A stretch of DNA of 43,775 bases from Burkholderiales bacterium (GCA_003818495.1 RPRK01000018.1:1-43775); one strand, 5' to 3'. Shown: positions 1-8,436, counted from the stretch's first letter. Notes: a model not told the origin generated them from the letters alone. Program-made: numbers and translations.

Positions 1-26
1 GGGTGATCGCAGAAGGGGCAGCGCAT
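1..26 (-). CDS. nrdR: Transcriptional repressor NrdR, N-terminal end only
   Basis: Only the first eight codons are inside the window, running off the left edge on the minus strand: ATG followed by RCPFCDH. This is the characteristic start of NrdR, whose N-terminal zinc ribbon begins with a CPxC-type cysteine pair (Cys3 and Cys6 here). NrdR is known to repress ribonucleotide reductase genes by binding NrdR boxes in response to ATP/dATP. It lies 40 bp downstream of glyA on the same strand, and glyA-nrdR is a common order in proteobacteria, which supports the call. Too short for the ORF track. The rest of the protein cannot be judged. Confidence 0.85.
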
Positions 27-66
27 CGCGCGGATTGTGCCACGCGCGCGCCGCCCCTCCGGGCCC

Positions 67-1311
67 CTATCTGTAGACCGGGAAGCGTGCGGTCAGCGCG
101 CCGACCTTGGCGCGGACGCGTTCGAGGTTCGCGGCGTCGCGCGGCGCGTCGAACACGTCGGCGATCAGGTTGCCCACCTGCTGGGCCTCCGCCTCGCCGA
201 AGCCCCGCGTGGTCATCGCGGGCGTGCCGAGCCGGATCCCGCTGGTGACGAACGGCTTCTCCGGGTCGTTCGGGATCGAGTTCTTGTTGACCGTGATGTG
301 AGCCTGCCCGAGCACCGCCTCGGCTTCCTTGCCGGTGATCGACTTGGCGCGCAGGTCGACCAGCATCACGTGCGACTCGGTACGCCCCGAGACGATCCTG
401 AGTCCGCGTCCGATCAGCGTCTCGGCGAGCACGCGCGCGTTCGAGATCACCTGCTTCTGGTAGTCCTTGAACGACGGCTGCAGTGCCTCGCGGAACGCCA
501 CCGCCTTGGCAGCGATCACGTGCATCAGCGGTCCGCCCTGCAGGCCGGGGAACACCGCCGAGTTGATGGCCTTCTCGTGCTCGGCCTTCATCAGGATGAT
601 GCCGCCGCGCGGGCCGCGCAGGCTCTTGTGCGTGGTCGAGGTGACGACGTCGGCGTGCGGCACCGGGTTCGGGTAGACGCCCGCTGCGACGAGGCCCGCA
701 TAGTGGGCCATGTCGACCATGAAGATCGCGCCGATCTCCTTCGCGACGCGCGCGAAGCGCTCGAAATCGATCCGCAGCGCATAGGCCGAGGCGCCGGCGA
801 TGATCAGCTTCGGCTTGGTCTCGCGGGCCCGGCGTTCCATCGCCTCGTAGTCGATCGCTTCGTTCGCGTCGAGGCCGTAGGACACCACGTCGAACCACTT
901 GCCCGACAGGTTGAGGGGCATGCCGTGGGTCAGGTGCCCGCCCTCGGCGAGGCTCATGCCCATGATGCGGTCGCCGGGCTTGAGGAACGCCAGGAACACG
1001 GCCTGGTTGGCCTGCGCACCGGAATGCGGCTGGACGTTGACCGCGTCCGCACCGAACAGCGCCTTGGCGCGCTCGATCGCCAGCGCCTCGGCCACGTCGA
1101 CGTGCTCGCAACCGCCGTAGTAGCGCTTGCCGGGATAACCCTCCGCGTACTTGTTCGTGAGCTGGGAGCCCTGTGCCGCCATCACCGCCGGGCTCGCGTA
1201 GTTCTCGGATGCGATCAGCTCGATGTGGGCTTCCTGGCGACGGTCCTCGGCCTGGATGGCCTGCCAGAGTTCGGGATCGACCTGAGCGATCCCTTGAGTG
1301 CGGTCGTACAT
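67..1311 (-). CDS. glyA: Serine hydroxymethyltransferase
   Basis: GlyA interconverts serine plus tetrahydrofolate with glycine plus 5,10-methylene-THF, using PLP in the cytoplasm, and is the main source of one-carbon units. The 414-residue length is normal for bacteria. The PLP lysine lies in [14 protein letters not shown] (about Lys229), and the N-terminal [10 protein letters not shown] and [11 protein letters not shown] segments are family hallmarks. The ORF track begins 40 codons upstream, but the true start is the ATG at 1311 (MYDRTQG), preceded by AGGA at good spacing; the upstream codons belong to the leader. That leader carries a ZTP riboswitch, so expression should follow the folate/purine state. 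nrdR follows on the same strand. Confidence 0.97.
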   Translation of the reverse strand: MYDRTQGIAQVDPELWQAIQAEDRRQEAHIELIASENYASPAVMAAQGSQLTNKYAEGYPGKRYYGGCEHVDVAEALAIERAKALFGADAVNVQPHSGAQANQAVFLAFLKPGDRIMGMSLAEGGHLTHGMPLNLSGKWFDVVSYGLDANEAIDYEAMERRARETKPKLIIAGASAYALRIDFERFARVAKEIGAIFMVDMAHYAGLVAAGVYPNPVPHADVVTSTTHKSLRGPRGGIILMKAEHEKAINSAVFPGLQGGPLMHVIAAKAVAFREALQPSFKDYQKQVISNARVLAETLIGRGLRIVSGRTESHVMLVDLRAKSITGKEAEAVLGQAHITVNKNSIPNDPEKPFVTSGIRLGTPAMTTRGFGEAEAQQVGNLIADVFDAPRDAANLERVRAKVGALTARFPVYR

Positions 1312-1395
1312 GCTGAGTCCTAAATGCAGTCGGGGGGTCCGGCGTGCGGCCGACTGCCAGCCGCGCGCGACGCTTGCGCCGCGAAACCCGCGGCC

Positions 1396-1484
1396 GGCCC
1401 CAGGCGAACGGCGGATGGCCCGGAAGGCCACCTGTTCCGCGTTTCACGGTGTCGATTCACCCTTACTCGCCAGTCACGCGGACG
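1396..1484 (-). promoter_or_regulatory. ZTP (pfl) riboswitch aptamer in the glyA leader
   Basis: On the minus strand the leader reads UCCGCGUGACUGGCGA, then a GGUG/CACC hairpin, then ACGCGGA. This closes a 7-bp P1 stem (5' arm 1476-1482, 3' arm 1436-1442). A second hairpin (GGUGGCC/GGCCAUC type) and the conserved UCGCCUGGGG follow. CGUGACUGGCGA and the GCCUGGG block are hallmarks of the pfl/ZTP class, and GGCGA can pair with UCGCC as the class pseudoknot. ZTP riboswitches sense the purine intermediate ZMP/ZTP that builds up when 10-formyl-THF is low, and glyA is a known target. The expression platform is uncertain: a GCAGUCGG/CCGACUGC hairpin lies just before the ribosome site without a U-tract. 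Confidence 0.88.
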
Positions 1485-1491
1485 AGCCGGG

Positions 1492-1497
1492 ATTGTA
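1492..1497 (-). promoter_or_regulatory. Candidate -10 box for glyA
   Basis: TACAAT on the minus strand would start transcription near 1485, exactly at the 5' end of the ZTP aptamer. No convincing -35 is seen at 16-18 bp spacing. Confidence 0.5.
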
Positions 1498-1522
1498 AGG
1501 GATCGGCGCCGGATGCGGCGCT

Positions 1523-2188
1523 TCAGAGCTCGTCGAGCGACCCCTGCCAGTGTCCGACATCCCCCCAGACCCTCAGCTCGAACCGTGAGCCGTCGAAGCG
1601 CAGCCAGTTCAGGCCTGCGTTCGGGATGTCGAAGTCGCGCTGCGCCTCGAGCGCGAGCCCCCGGCACAGCCGGTTGGCCACGTCCAGCACGCCGCCGTGG
1701 GTGACCACGACCACGGTGCGACCGCGGTGCGCAGTCCCCAGCTCGGTGAGCACGGACTCGATGCGCCGGGCGAAGGTGCGCAGGGACTCGCCGCCGTCGA
1801 TGTCGTAGTCCGGGTCGCGGTGGAGCCAGCGCTCGAAGCGCTCCGGATCTTCGCGCTTCAGATCGGGGTAGGTCCGGCCCTGGAACACGCCGAAGTCACG
1901 CTCGCGAAGACGCGCATCGGTCACGCAGTCCAGCCCCAGGGCGGTGGCGATCGGCTCGGCGGTCTGGCGGCAGCGCAGCAGGTCGCTGCTGACCATCGCC
2001 GGTGCCGGGGCATCGGCCGCGGACGCGAGACCCCAGCGTGCGCGCTCGGCCGCGAGGCGCCGCCCGGCCGCCCGGGCCTGGCGCACGCCCTCGTCGTTGA
2101 GCGGCGTGTCGAGCTGGCCCTGGATGCGGCGGTCGCGGTTCCAGGCGGTTTCGCCGTGTCGCAGCAGGATCAGGTCGGTCGGGGGCAT
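1523..2188 (-). CDS. Histidine phosphatase family protein (phosphoglycerate-mutase-like)
   Basis: This 221-residue cytoplasmic protein begins PPTDLILLRHGETAWNRD, the RHG phosphohistidine signature of the branch-1 histidine phosphatase superfamily (catalytic His about residue 11). A second conserved His lies in VVTHGGVLDVANRL and an acidic residue in LRERDFGVFQGRTY. The substrate is not evident: family members include cofactor-dependent phosphoglycerate mutases, cobalamin-pathway and broad phosphatases. The track ORF starts 38 codons earlier in low-complexity Pro/Ala sequence, so the ATG at 2188 directly before the fold is preferred. It is the last gene of a tyrS-dtd-PEBP-phosphatase series on the minus strand, 103 bp after the preceding gene. 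Confidence 0.9.
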   Translation of the reverse strand: MPPTDLILLRHGETAWNRDRRIQGQLDTPLNDEGVRQARAAGRRLAAERARWGLASAADAPAPAMVSSDLLRCRQTAEPIATALGLDCVTDARLRERDFGVFQGRTYPDLKREDPERFERWLHRDPDYDIDGGESLRTFARRIESVLTELGTAHRGRTVVVVTHGGVLDVANRLCRGLALEAQRDFDIPNAGLNWLRFDGSRFELRVWGDVGHWQGSLDEL

Positions 2189-2291
2189 CGTCGGTGGTCC
2201 GCAGGCGGAGGGGCCCGCGGACGGCGACGGCGTCGGCACGCCGGGCAGGCGTGGCGCGAGTGTACGGGAAGCGGCCGGTCGGGCGCCGGCC

Positions 2292-2939
2292 TCAGGCCGC
2301 ACCCACGGACGACTCCGCGAGCCTCGGATTGAGGCTGTAGCGCCCGGAGATCGCGACCCTCGCGAGCACGTGGTCCTGCATCGCGGCGATCACCTGAGGC
2401 GCACCGAACCGCCCCTCGACCGGCAGACGCTCGAGGTCGAGCGCATGGAGCGTGAACTGGTAGCGGTGGATGAGCGCGTCGTTCCAGGGCGGGCACGGGC
2501 CGTCGTAGCCGTAGTACTCGCCCGCCATGTCGTGGTCCTGCGCGAACCACGCGGTGTAGTCGTTCAGGCCGTGTCGTGCGCCGTGCTTCGTCTCGGGCCC
2601 GGGCTTGCCCTTCGGGACGACCTCGTTCGAGAACTCCCCGGCTGCGATCGAGCCGAGCCCGGGCGGGAGGTCGACGAGCACCCAGTGGTGGAAGTCGACG
2701 CGCGCCAGCGATGTCGACACCTCGCGATCCGGGTGGTTGACGTCGTCGGGGACGCTGGGCGCATCGGAATCGTGACAGATCAGCACCAGCGAACGCGTGC
2801 CCTCCGGGAGGTCCCACCACGCCAGGTGCGGATTGCGGTTGGGCGCCAGCGCGACCCGGTGCTTCGGGTCGATCCGCGCGAACGCGAACTCGGCGGGGAT
2901 GGCCTCGCCGTCGGGGAAGGAGTCGCTCCACAGCTTCAT
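2292..2939 (-). CDS. YbhB/YbcL family PEBP (Raf-kinase-inhibitor-like) protein
   Basis: 215 residues with the phosphatidylethanolamine-binding-protein fold. Visible hallmarks are the anion-site segment [12 protein letters not shown], the [10 protein letters not shown] strand, [13 protein letters not shown] and a C-terminal [10 protein letters not shown]. No signal peptide is seen, so it is probably cytoplasmic. Bacterial PEBP homologues have no agreed biochemical role. The start codon overlaps the dtd stop by four bases (ATGA), so translation is probably coupled to dtd. Confidence 0.9.
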   Translation of the reverse strand: MKLWSDSFPDGEAIPAEFAFARIDPKHRVALAPNRNPHLAWWDLPEGTRSLVLICHDSDAPSVPDDVNHPDREVSTSLARVDFHHWVLVDLPPGLGSIAAGEFSNEVVPKGKPGPETKHGARHGLNDYTAWFAQDHDMAGEYYGYDGPCPPWNDALIHRYQFTLHALDLERLPVEGRFGAPQVIAAMQDHVLARVAISGRYSLNPRLAESSVGAA

Positions 2940-3409
2940 GTCGTGACCTCGTCCGATGCGACCGCGTCGGGATCCGCACGCAGCCAGAAGGTGACCGGTC
3001 CGTCGTTCACCAGGTGCACCTGCATGTCCGCTCCGAAGATACCGGTTTCGACCACCGGATGCGCGAGTTTCGCCCGCGACACGATGTCGTCGTACAGCAC
3101 GCGTGCGACCGCAGGTGGCGCCGCCGGCGTGAAGCTCGGACGCAGACCGCTCCGGGTGTCCGCCGCCAGCGTGAACTGCGGGACGAGCAGCAGGCCCCCG
3201 GCCGCGTCGGAGAGCGACCGGTTCATGCGCCCGCGATCGTCCGGGAAGACCCGGTAGGCCAGCATCCTGGCCAGCAGCGCGACGGCCTGTCGGGCGGTGT
3301 CGCCACGCTCCGCGCAGACCAGCGCGAGCAGCCCCGGCCCGATCGAGCCGACCACGGCGCCGTCGACCTCGACGTGCGCGCGCGAGACGCGCTGGATCAG
3401 CGCGATCAT
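2936..3409 (-). CDS. dtd: D-aminoacyl-tRNA deacylase
   Basis: Dtd hydrolyses the ester of D-aminoacyl-tRNAs (classically D-Tyr-tRNA), keeping D-amino acids out of protein. The 157 residues begin [17 protein letters not shown] and contain the C-terminal NDGPVTFWL motif, whose Gly-Pro pair forms the chirality gate in the family. The first active-site motif reads [10 protein letters not shown], whereas the commonly quoted form is SQFTL, so the usual Ser is a Pro here. It lies 19 bp after tyrS, a sensible partner since TyrRS is known for mischarging D-tyrosine, and overlaps the downstream PEBP gene by 4 bp. Confidence 0.95.
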   Translation of the reverse strand: MIALIQRVSRAHVEVDGAVVGSIGPGLLALVCAERGDTARQAVALLARMLAYRVFPDDRGRMNRSLSDAAGGLLLVPQFTLAADTRSGLRPSFTPAAPPAVARVLYDDIVSRAKLAHPVVETGIFGADMQVHLVNDGPVTFWLRADPDAVASDEVTT

Positions 3410-3428
3410 CGGCGCGCCGCCCGCCTCA

Positions 3429-4676
3429 TCAGGCCACGGTCACGCGCGCGGCGCGCCGCTTGCCGACCTGCACGACGTAGGAGCCCGCACCGATCCGCAG
3501 TCCCTTGTCGGACACCTTGTCGCCGTCGATCCGCACCCCGCCCTGCTCGACGTTGCGGATCGCCTCGCTCGTCGAACTCACCAGTCCGGCCTGCTTGAGC
3601 AGCTGCGCGATCGCGATCGGCGCGCCCGCCACGGACACTTCGGGCAGGTCGTCGGGCAGCGTGCCGCGCGAGAAGCGCGCATCGAACCCCTCCCGGGCCG
3701 ACTCGGCCGCGGCCGCGCCGTGGAAGCGGGCGACCATCTCGGCGGCCAGCATGACCTTCGCGTCGCGCGGGTTCCGCCCGGAGCCGCATTCGTTGCGCAG
3801 CGACGCGATCGCCTCGATCGTCATCGACGACAGCAGCTCGAAGTAGGTCCACATCAGGTCGTCGGAGATCGACATCAGCTTGCCGAACATGTCGTCGGGC
3901 GCGTCGGTGATCCCGATGTAGTTGCCCTTGGACTTCGACATCTTGTCGACCCCGTCGAGTCCGACGAGCAGCGGCATCGTGAGGATGCACTGCGGCTCCT
4001 GGCCGTACTCCTTCTGCAGCTCGCGGCCGACCAGCAGGTTGAACTTCTGGTCGGTCCCGCCGAGCTCGAGGTCGGACTTCAGCGCGACCGAGTCGTACCC
4101 CTGCATCAGCGGGTAGAGCAGTTCATGCACCGAGATCGGAATGCCACCCTTGTAGCGCTTCGTGAAATCGTCCCGTTCCAGCATCCTCGCCAGCGTGTAC
4201 CGTGCAGCGAGCTGGATCATGCCTCGGGCTCCGAGGGGGTCGCTCCATTCGGAGTTGTAGCGGATCTCGGTTCGGGCGGCGTCCAGGACCAGGCTGGCCT
4301 GCTCGAAATAGGTGCGTGCGTTCGTCTCGATCTGCTCGCGGGTGAGCGGCGGACGGGTCTGATTGCGCCCGGACGGGTCACCGATCATCGCGGTGAAGTC
4401 CCCGATCAGGAAGATCACCGTATGGCCCAGATCTTGCAGTTGCCGCATCTTGTTCAGCACCACGGTGTGGCCGAGGTGCAGATCGGGTGCGGTCGGGTCG
4501 AGGCCGAGCTTGATGCGCAGCGGCGCGCCGGTGGATTCCGAGCGGATCAGCTTGCGCACGAAGTCCTGCTCGACCAGCAGTTCGTCGCAGCCGCGCTTGG
4601 CGACCGCTAGTGCCCGACGGGCGGATTCCGGGACCGGCGGCTCGGCGGTTGCGGGCGTGACGGACATAGAGCTCAT
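3429..4676 (-). CDS. tyrS: Tyrosyl-tRNA synthetase
   Basis: Charges tRNA-Tyr with tyrosine at the expense of ATP. It has 415 residues and class I motifs: HLGHT (HIGH-type, residues 67-71) and a full KMSKS at 245-249. An intact KMSKS and the insert pattern point to the TyrZ-like subgroup rather than the E. coli type with KFGKT. The C-terminal ~65 residues ([21 protein letters not shown]...GVRIDGDKV) form an S4 RNA-binding domain. A second in-frame ATG at codon 4 is an alternative start. It heads the minus-strand series with dtd and is divergent from the M23 peptidase gene. Confidence 0.97.
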   Translation of the reverse strand: MSSMSVTPATAEPPVPESARRALAVAKRGCDELLVEQDFVRKLIRSESTGAPLRIKLGLDPTAPDLHLGHTVVLNKMRQLQDLGHTVIFLIGDFTAMIGDPSGRNQTRPPLTREQIETNARTYFEQASLVLDAARTEIRYNSEWSDPLGARGMIQLAARYTLARMLERDDFTKRYKGGIPISVHELLYPLMQGYDSVALKSDLELGGTDQKFNLLVGRELQKEYGQEPQCILTMPLLVGLDGVDKMSKSKGNYIGITDAPDDMFGKLMSISDDLMWTYFELLSSMTIEAIASLRNECGSGRNPRDAKVMLAAEMVARFHGAAAAESAREGFDARFSRGTLPDDLPEVSVAGAPIAIAQLLKQAGLVSSTSEAIRNVEQGGVRIDGDKVSDKGLRIGAGSYVVQVGKRRAARVTVA

Positions 4677-4704
4677 CGGCGATACTGGAGGCTTATGCCT
4701 AGCT

Positions 4705-4734
4705 TTGGGTTCGGTAACGGGTTTCGGCTACAAT
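4705..4734 (+). promoter_or_regulatory. Sigma-70-type promoter upstream of the M23 peptidase gene
   Basis: TTGGGT (4705-4710), an 18-bp spacer and TACAAT (4729-4734) point rightward. Transcription from about 4741 gives a ~150-nt GC-rich leader. The leader contains two mutually exclusive hairpins: GGCGGC-AGTC-GCCGCC (4787-4802) and GGCAGTC-N7-GACTGCC (4790-4810). Confidence 0.55.
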
Positions 4735-4892
4735 CGCGCGCTCGGGCCGCGAGGCCGCTCGTCGCTCGTCGTCGGTCGGTGCTCGAGGCGGCAGTCGCCG
4801 CCGGACTGCCCGTCCGAGGGGCCACGGATCATAGCCCAGCGGGCCGGTCGGCCCAACCCGGCACCACCCAGAGTCAAGGCAGCGTGTTCACA

Positions 4893-6188
4893 ATGCGGTT
4901 CCCCCAGGTCAAGACCCTCGCGATCGCCATCGGTGCGATCACGTCGTTCGCGGCGGTCACGGCCTTCGGTGTCGCTCCGCTCGCCACCCCTGCGCTGCCG
5001 CCCACCGAAACGACGCTGGAATCGATCGCGCTCGCGCCCGAGCTGATGGAGTCCGAGGCGGGCTTCATCCAGCAGGAGAAGATCCGTCGGGGCGAGACGC
5101 TCGGCTCGCTGCTCGCCCGCATCGGCGCGGACGATCCGGCCTTCGCCGCGTTCGTGCGCCGTGATCCGGTCGCCCGCCGCCTGCTCGAGCTGCGCGCCGG
5201 CCGCACGGTCTCGGCCGTGGTCGCCGAGGACCGCAGTGTCGAGCGCCTGAGCTACCGGCTCGCCGGCGACGACCCCGACTCCCTCGGCCGCCGCCTGGTG
5301 ATCGTCCGCGAGGGCGACGGGTTCGGCGCGTTCGAGGAAGCGGTGCCGATCGAGCGCTCCGTCGAGACCCGCAGCGCCGAGATCCGTCGCTCCCTCGTCG
5401 AGGCACTCGATGTCGCCGACATCCCGGACAACGTGGTCACGGTGATGGCCGACGTGTTCGGCACCGACGTCGACCTGCAGAAGGACGTCCGGCGAGGCGA
5501 CCGGCTCCGTGTCGTGTACGAGACCCTCCGCGAGGCCGGCAGTCTCGAGCCGCCCATCGTCGGCAAGATCCTCGCCGTGCAGTTCCGCGGTGGCCAGCGC
5601 AAGCTGGAGGCGGTGTGGTTCGAACGCCCCGACGGCAGCGGCTCCTATTACACCTTCGACGGGCGCAACCTGTCGCGCCCGTTCCTCGCGTCGCCGCTCG
5701 AGTTCACACGCGTGAGCTCGGGCTTCACCGAGAACCGGCTGCACCCCGTGCTGCGCGACTGGCGCGCCCACAAGGGCGTCGACATGCCGGCCCCGATCGG
5801 CACCAACGTGCGCGCGGTCGCCAACGGCACCATCGACTTCGTCGGCCAGCAGCGCGGCTACGGCAACGTGGTGGTCGTCAAGCACGACGGTCGGCACATG
5901 ACGCTCTATGCGCACCTTCACCGGTTCGCCGACGGCCTTCAGCCGGGCGGCGCGGTCCGGCAGGGCGAGGTGATCGGCTCGGTCGGCCAGACCGGATGGG
6001 CGACCGGCCCTCACCTGCATTTCGAGTTCCACATCGACGGCCAGCATGTCGACCCCATGGCGGTGGTCGCACAGGAGCCGGTCCGCGCCCTCCAGGGCGA
6101 GGAGCGAGCGCGCTTCGGCGCACTCGCCGGCCAGTATCGCGCGCGCTTCGGGCTGCTAGACACCCAGCTGGCCGCGCGTTTCGAATAG
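4893..6188 (+). CDS. Secreted M23 family peptidoglycan endopeptidase (MepM-like)
   Basis: From the ATG at 4893 the protein is 431 residues, with an N-terminal hydrophobic segment (MRFPQVKTLAIAIGAITSF...) acting as signal sequence or anchor. A LysM/OapA-like region around QQEKIRRGETLGSLLARIG follows, and the C-terminal LytM/M23 domain carries the zinc ligands HKGVD (His293, Asp297) and HLHFE (His374, His376). Such enzymes cut peptide cross-links in murein during growth. The ORF track starts 66 codons earlier, inside the leader; an in-frame GTG lies three codons upstream of 4893. anmK follows after 13 bp, and the pair fits cell-wall remodelling and recycling. Confidence 0.93.
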   Translation: MRFPQVKTLAIAIGAITSFAAVTAFGVAPLATPALPPTETTLESIALAPELMESEAGFIQQEKIRRGETLGSLLARIGADDPAFAAFVRRDPVARRLLELRAGRTVSAVVAEDRSVERLSYRLAGDDPDSLGRRLVIVREGDGFGAFEEAVPIERSVETRSAEIRRSLVEALDVADIPDNVVTVMADVFGTDVDLQKDVRRGDRLRVVYETLREAGSLEPPIVGKILAVQFRGGQRKLEAVWFERPDGSGSYYTFDGRNLSRPFLASPLEFTRVSSGFTENRLHPVLRDWRAHKGVDMPAPIGTNVRAVANGTIDFVGQQRGYGNVVVVKHDGRHMTLYAHLHRFADGLQPGGAVRQGEVIGSVGQTGWATGPHLHFEFHIDGQHVDPMAVVAQEPVRALQGEERARFGALAGQYRARFGLLDTQLAARFE

Positions 6189-6201
6189 CAGGCCCCGCCC
6201 G

Positions 6202-7311
6202 ATGTACATCGGGTTGATGTCCGGTACCAGCGTCGACGCGGTCGATGGCGTGCTCGCGGCATTCGAAGGTGACGGACCGGACGCCACCCTGCGTACCGTC
6301 GCGTTCGCCACGCGCCCCATGCCCGCACCCCTGCGGGCCGAACTCCTCGCGCTGCAGCAGCCCGGCACCGACGAACTCGCCCGGGCCGCGCTGGCCACGG
6401 TCGCACTGACGGATCTCTATGCCGAAGTGGCTGCCGAGCTGCTCGAATGGGCCGGCGGCGGCACCGTGGCCGCGATCGGGGCGCATGGGCAGACGATCCG
6501 GCACCGGCCTGAACTGGGCTACACGCTCCAGCTGATCGATGGCGCACGGCTCGCGGAACGGACCGGCTGCGTGACGGTCGTCGACCTGCGCTCCGCGGAC
6601 GTCGCCGCCGGCGGACAGGGCGCACCGCTCGTGCCGGCATTCCACGCGCTCGCCTTCGCGTCGGCGTCACGCCGACGGGCGATCGTCAACATCGGCGGCA
6701 TCGCGAACGTCAGCCTGCTGCCGCCCGGTGGCGGCACCGTCACCGGCTTCGACACCGGCCCCGGCAATCTGCTCATGGATGGCTGGTGCGAGCGCCACCG
6801 CGGCGCGCCCTTCGACCGCGACGGCGCTTGGGCGGCCAGCGGCCGGGTCGATGAGGCGCTGTTCGCGCGCCTGCTCGACGAGCCCTACTTCCGGCTGCCC
6901 GCCCCCAAGAGCACCGGCCGGGATCTGTTCACCCTCGCCTGGCTCGACGCGCGCCTGTCGGCGATGGGCGCGGCCGTGCCCTCGCCGCCCGATGTCCAGG
7001 CGACGCTCGCCGAACTCACCGCGGAGACGATCGCACAGGCCTGCCGATCCTTCGAGGCCTGCGAAGCGAGAATCTGCGGAGGCGGCGCACACAACCGCCA
7101 TCTGATGTCGAGGCTGTCTGCCCGACTGCCGTCGGCCGAGGTCACGTCGACGACAGCACTCGGCGTCGATCCTGCCGCGGTCGAGGCGCTGGCGTTCGCT
7201 TGGCTCGCGCGGGAGCGGCTGGCCGGTCGGCCCGGCAACCTGCCGGCGGTGACCGGCGCCCGGGCACCCAGGGTGCTCGGGGCGATCTACGCGCCCCACC
7301 CCGGCGGCTGA
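6202..7311 (+). CDS. anmK: Anhydro-N-acetylmuramic acid kinase
   Basis: AnmK opens and phosphorylates 1,6-anhydro-MurNAc released by lytic transglycosylases, giving MurNAc-6-phosphate for recycling. The 369-residue length is typical. Motifs of the ASKHA-type fold are all visible: MYIGLMSGTSVDAVDG at the N terminus, IGAHGQTIRH, the catalytic-Asp segment VVDLRSADVAAGGQGAPL, NIGGIANV, FDTGPGNLLMDGW and CGGGAHNRHLM. It sits 13 bp after the M23 peptidase and is probably co-transcribed. It converges on erpA across 84 bp that hold a 7-bp GC hairpin (7331-7348) without a T-tract. Confidence 0.96.
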   Translation: MYIGLMSGTSVDAVDGVLAAFEGDGPDATLRTVAFATRPMPAPLRAELLALQQPGTDELARAALATVALTDLYAEVAAELLEWAGGGTVAAIGAHGQTIRHRPELGYTLQLIDGARLAERTGCVTVVDLRSADVAAGGQGAPLVPAFHALAFASASRRRAIVNIGGIANVSLLPPGGGTVTGFDTGPGNLLMDGWCERHRGAPFDRDGAWAASGRVDEALFARLLDEPYFRLPAPKSTGRDLFTLAWLDARLSAMGAAVPSPPDVQATLAELTAETIAQACRSFEACEARICGGGAHNRHLMSRLSARLPSAEVTSTTALGVDPAAVEALAFAWLARERLAGRPGNLPAVTGARAPRVLGAIYAPHPGG

Positions 7312-7395
7312 GGCCGGGGATGTTCGGTCAGCGCGGCAGCCGCCGCGCCTGATGAAGATGCCGCCGCGCCAGGGCGGCCGGCATCCGTGAACCGA

Positions 7396-7746
7396 TCAGA
7401 CCGAGAACGACGAACCGCAGCCGCAGGTCGTGGTCGCGTTCGGATTCTTGATCACGAACTGAGCCCCTTCGAGCCCGTCCTTGTAGTCGATCTCGGCGCC
7501 GACCAGGTACTGGTAGCTCATCGCGTCGATCAGGAGCGAGACCCCGTTCTTCTCCATCACGGTGTCGTCCTCGTTCGTCTCTTCATCGAACGTGAACCCG
7601 TACTGGAAGCCGGAGCAGCCCCCGCCCTGCACGAAGACTCGCAGCTTCAGCTCGGAATTGCCTTCCTCGTCGATCAGCTGCCGAACCTTGTCGGCGGCAC
7701 TGTCGGTGAAGACGAGGGGGGCGGGCATTTCGGTGACGGCATTCAT
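7396..7746 (-). CDS. erpA: Iron-sulfur cluster insertion protein ErpA
   Basis: A-type carrier that delivers Fe-S clusters to apo-proteins. 116 residues with the three conserved cluster cysteines: Cys44 in [11 protein letters not shown], and Cys108 and Cys110 in TTCGCGSSF. The start is the ATG at 7746 ([15 protein letters not shown]); the track ORF extends into non-coding upstream DNA. The gene follows rplM-rpsI on the same strand, a common order in betaproteobacteria, but is separated from rpsI by a 266-bp folded region. It seems to have its own -10 box and a nearby inverted repeat. Confidence 0.95.
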   Translation of the reverse strand: MNAVTEMPAPLVFTDSAADKVRQLIDEEGNSELKLRVFVQGGGCSGFQYGFTFDEETNEDDTVMEKNGVSLLIDAMSYQYLVGAEIDYKDGLEGAQFVIKNPNATTTCGCGSSFSV

Positions 7747-7767
7747 AGTTGATCTCCAGACTCGGGA

Positions 7768-7807
7768 ATTGTATCGAGCAGGGGATGACCCTGCATCGCA
7801 CAGGGTC
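7768..7807 (-). promoter_or_regulatory. erpA promoter -10 with upstream inverted repeat
   Basis: TACAAT (7768-7773, minus strand) lies 22 bp before the erpA start. Immediately upstream is a perfect inverted repeat, GACCCTG-N7-CAGGGTC (7787-7807), covering the place of a -35 box, which is itself poor. Such an arrangement suggests a regulator site. The CC-N13-GG spacing is compatible with an IscR type-2 site, but several consensus bases do not match. Confidence 0.5.
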
Positions 7808-7824
7808 GGGAGCCTCGGAAAGCG

Positions 7825-7852
7825 CGAAGCCCGCCGGGAGGGGCGGGCTTCG
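7825..7852 (-). terminator. Probable terminator hairpin after rplM-rpsI
   Basis: An 11-bp perfect GC-rich stem (CGAAGCCCGCC/GGCGGGCTTCG) with a 6-nt loop. On the minus strand it is followed by GCGCTTTCC, only a weak T-tract. It is the last of several hairpins between rpsI and erpA. Confidence 0.5.
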
Positions 7853-7865
7853 TTCGGCGGGTCCT

Positions 7866-8016
7866 CCGGGAAAAATCCAGTCGCCTCTCGGCGAATTTCC
7901 CGGCTCCACCCACCAGTGCGCCGCAAGCATGCGGCGCCCGTAAGGATGGTGGCCCGAGCAGTGCCGGGCCATCGAGGTACGGGCGCCTCGGCGCCCGAAC
8001 CTCGAACCATCCTTAC
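7866..8016 (-). other. Multi-hairpin structured region in the rpsI-erpA spacer
   Basis: Read on the minus strand, the rpsI stop codon lies within GUAAGGAUGGU, which pairs perfectly over 11 bp with ACCAUCCUUAC (arms 8006-8016 and 7940-7950). Inside this outer stem are a long hairpin (7973-8004; CGAGGU and CGGGCGCC arms with one mismatch) and a GGCCC/GGGCC hairpin (7951-7970), forming a three-way junction. Next come a 7-bp hairpin (GCGCCGC/GCGGCGC, 7918-7937) and a hairpin CCGGGAAA...TTTCCCGG (7866-7903) with an inner TCGCC-GAGA-GGCGA stem capped by a GNRA loop. It may be a 3'-UTR processing or termination element, or a structured leader for erpA. No known family is recognised. Confidence 0.6.
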
Positions 8017-8405
8017 CGCTTCGAGAACTGCTTCCGACGGCGGGCCTTGTGCAGACCGACCTTCTTGCGCTCGACCTCGCGGGCGTCACGCGTGACCAGC
8101 CCGGCACCCGACAGCGCCGGCTTGAGGGTCGCGTCGAAGTCGATCAGCGCACGGGTGATGCCGTGGCGGACCGCACCGGCCTGCCCGGTCTCGCCGCCGC
8201 CGGCGACGTTCACCTTGATGTCGAACACGCCGACCATGTTGGCGACTTCGAGCGGCTGGCGAGCGACCATGCGGCCGGTCTCGCGAGCGAAGTAGGCGTC
8301 GAGCGGCTTGCCGTTGACGACGATATCGCCCTTGCCCTTCTTGATGAAGACGCGTGCCACCGACGTTTTGCGGCGGCCGGTGCCGTAATTGTATTCACCG
8401 ATCAT
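8013..8405 (-). CDS. rpsI: 30S ribosomal protein S9
   Basis: 130 residues with the S9 hallmarks [14 protein letters not shown] near the N terminus, [19 protein letters not shown] in the middle and the strongly basic tail [11 protein letters not shown], which reaches into the ribosomal P site. It starts 31 bp after rplM in the conserved rplM-rpsI operon. Its stop codon is embedded in the outer stem of the folded region downstream. Confidence 0.98.
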   Translation of the reverse strand: MIGEYNYGTGRRKTSVARVFIKKGKGDIVVNGKPLDAYFARETGRMVARQPLEVANMVGVFDIKVNVAGGGETGQAGAVRHGITRALIDFDATLKPALSGAGLVTRDAREVERKKVGLHKARRRKQFSKR

Positions 8406-8436
8406 GGGTGAGTCCTGGTGCGCGGAGCGCTGGGGG

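Noticed and set aside
7331-7348. Hairpin between the convergent anmK and erpA genes as a bidirectional terminator
   Set aside because: Only a 7-bp stem and no T residues on either side.
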